A program made the position numbers and the translations under genes. This document shows positions 62,515 through 64,000 of a DNA stretch of 64,000 bases, in pieces. Location: NCBI RefSeq assembly GCF_019393635.1, contig NC_057864.1, positions 483,152,117 through 483,216,116 of the forward strand, in the 5' to 3' direction. Origin of the DNA: Dromiciops gliroides (taxonomy: Eukaryota; Chordata; Mammalia; Microbiotheria; Microbiotheriidae). The notes below the pieces were generated by a model. The model did no database searches. It saw only the letters and a program-made list of their open reading frames with translations, and was not told the DNA's origin. Numbering within the stretch: the first letter of the stretch is position 1; the number at the start of each line of letters is the position of its first letter.

Positions 62515-62640
62515 TGGGGCAGCTAGGAGTCAGGAGGACCTGAGTTCAAATCTGGCCTCAGACACTTGACACTTACTAGCTGTGTGACCCTGGGAAAGTT
62601 ACTTAACCCCAACTGCCTCACCCAAAAATAAATAAATAAA
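62515..62640 (+). mobile_element. Marsupial SINE copy 20 with internal deletion
   Basis: The copy reads ggggcagctagg directly into agtcaggaggacctg, so about 30 bases covering the A box are missing. The B box, core and (AAAT)n tail remain. The flanks are aattgaatacatg and aactgaatacaga. Confidence 0.85.
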
Positions 62641-62831
62641 TAAAACTGAATACAGACAAATAAAGTCTGACATTTGGACTCAAAAATCCAACTGCACACA
62701 TATAGAATGTGAGACACAGACAGATAGTAAAGGTGAAAATGATCAAGGAACTTCTATGGACAGCAAAGTTAATATAAGGTGACAGTAGGAAATGTGAAAT
62801 TTAAAAGCTCATACCATGTTGAGCTCATTTA

Positions 62832-62996
62832 TTTATTTATTTTAGTTTTTGTTTTTGTTTTGGTAGGCAATGGGGGTTAAGTGACTTGCCCAGGGTCACA
62901 CAGCTAGTAAGTGTCAAGTGTCTGAGGCTGGATTTGAACTCAGGTACTCCTGAATCCAGGGCTGGTGCTTTAACCACTGTGCCATCTAGCTGCCCC
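62832..62996 (-). mobile_element. Marsupial SINE copy 21
   Basis: Reverse copy. The perfect 17-base duplication catgttgagctcattta is at 62815-62831 and 62997-63013. Confidence 0.93.
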
Positions 62997-63047
62997 CATG
63001 TTGAGCTCATTTAAAAGAGGAAGAGTGTTCCAAATAGAAGAGTTGGG

Positions 63048-63555
63048 GACTGTTAGGTGGTGCAGTGGATAAAGCACTGGCCCTGGATTCAGGAGGACCT
63101 GAGTTCAAATCCAGCCCCAGACACTTGACACTGTAACGATTGGAATGACCCCACCTTGTGGAGACTTACTGTAGAAAAGCTCTTCCATGAAGTGAAGGTC
63201 TTTGAGGGCAAGACCATGTGTCTTTTTTTTGGCGTCAGGAAGTGACATTTGCTTGTGGGAGGAAGAAGGGGGAGCCTGGCACTCTGACTGGGGCTTTTTC
63301 CTGAGGCCTCTGGTGGAGAAGGGAGCGAGAAATGTGCTCTCCCTTTAATAGATAGATGAATGTAGGCCTTTCTCTCTCTCTTTACCAAATTCTTATTTTC
63401 CTTAATAAATGCTTAAAAGTCTAACTCTTGCTAAAGCTTATAATTTATTGGTGACTGCTTATTAGATTTTAGACAGTCTAGCTAGAATTTTAGCCCTTAA
63501 CAACACTTACTAGCTGTATGACCCTGGGCAAGTCACTTAACCCTCATTGCCCTGC

Positions 63556-63586
<31 letters not shown>

Positions 63587-63595
63587 CAAAACAAA
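63048..63595 (+). mobile_element. Marsupial SINE copy 22, split by solo LTR copy A
   Basis: The left half is 63048-63131 (gttaggtggtgcagtgga to gacac). The right half is 63507-63595 (ttactagctg, core, then an (AAAAC)n tail). Removing the LTR and one ACAC restores a normal SINE, so the SINE is older than the LTR. Confidence 0.9.
63132..63502 (+). mobile_element. Solo LTR copy A of an endogenous retrovirus, nested in a SINE
   Basis: This 371-base element starts TGTAACGATTGG and ends CCCTTAACA (TG...CA), flanked by the 4-base duplication ACAC at 63128-63131 and 63503-63506. It splits a SINE whose two halves rejoin cleanly. It has a TTTAATAG TATA-like box near 63,344 and an AATAAA near 63,402. 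The second copy at 30701-31076 confirms both ends. No internal retroviral genes are present. Confidence 0.88.
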
Positions 63596-63604
63596 GAACA
63601 AATA

Positions 63605-63990
63605 GAAGAGCTGATCCTTCCATTGGACTGTGTTCATTTCTGGGCAACCCATTTTAGGAAAGACTGAGAAAGTCAAGAGTCTCCAGAGTAGGGTGACTGG
63701 GTGCTAAGGAGATTGAGAAACATGCTATAAATTGGAGGAGCTGGTGAAGAGAAGACTGGGGGCTGTCACATGCAGGAAGAATTACTTATTTGGTCCCAAA
63801 GGGCAGAGCCAGGAATAACAGGTGGAAGTTGTAGGGAGGCAGACTTCAGCTCAATGACAGGAAACGTTTCCCAGCAAGGAGAGCTGGGATAGAAGTGGCA
63901 GCAGGCTCTTCATTTCCTTGGGCCTTGATTTTTTCACATGCAAAATGAGGGGTCTGGGTTAGATCTTTCCTGAGCTTCCCTCCAGTTCTA
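63605..63990 (+). mobile_element. CR1/L3 LINE 3' end relic
   Basis: Landmarks in order match the L3 3' region: ttcatttctgggcaacccat, then gaagagaagactgggg, ggctgtcacatg, cagagccaggaataa, caggtggaagttgtaggg and gacaggaaac. It runs almost to the window edge. A MIR-like tail (catgcaaaatgaggggtctg) overlaps its end. Confidence 0.6.
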
Positions 63991-64000
63991 CATTCTATCC

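Overview
This is a vertebrate nuclear window, almost certainly marsupial. It holds one protein-coding gene, EPHB3 (Eph receptor B3 tyrosine kinase). EPHB3 lies on the minus strand, runs from the start codon at 49,975 to the stop codon at 22,903, and is complete in 16 coding exons. The host call rests on about 21 copies of one tRNA-derived SINE that I know from marsupial genomes, on a background of old MIR, L2 and CR1/L3 relics, and on a receptor sequence very close to placental EPHB3. I cannot name the species.

Layout. 1-22,090: downstream flank with no gene; it holds SINEs, MIR/L2/CR1 relics, microsatellites and a 118-bp tandem duplication. 22,100-22,902: EPHB3 3' UTR with an AATAAA signal. 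22,903-38,475: exons 16 to 2, packed into about 15.6 kb; intron 7 carries a solo LTR in the sense orientation. 38,476-49,809: intron 1 (11.3 kb), with long CA/CT/GA microsatellites and a repeat-free block at about 44,930-45,240 that looks like a conserved regulatory element. 49,810-50,720: exon 1, 5' leader and CpG-island promoter. 50,720-64,000: upstream flank with no gene. It holds a unique block at about 53.5-53.7 kb with TCF, E-box, ETS and RBPJ-like motifs. Beyond that is a retroelement cluster: three collinear pieces of an old CR1/L3 LINE, split by younger SINEs, an L1 tail and two solo LTRs.

The 16 exons join in frame to 3,054 bases (1,017 residues): signal peptide, ephrin-binding domain, cysteine-rich region, two fibronectin III repeats, transmembrane helix, juxtamembrane tyrosines, kinase domain, SAM domain and a C-terminal PDZ ligand. 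All splice sites are GT-AG. The kinase lysine, HRD, DFG and APE motifs are intact, so the gene looks functional. I found no other convincing coding gene, structural RNA gene or CRISPR array. I also found no sign of an undescribed multi-gene system. The most interesting items are retroelement history and candidate EPHB3 regulatory DNA.
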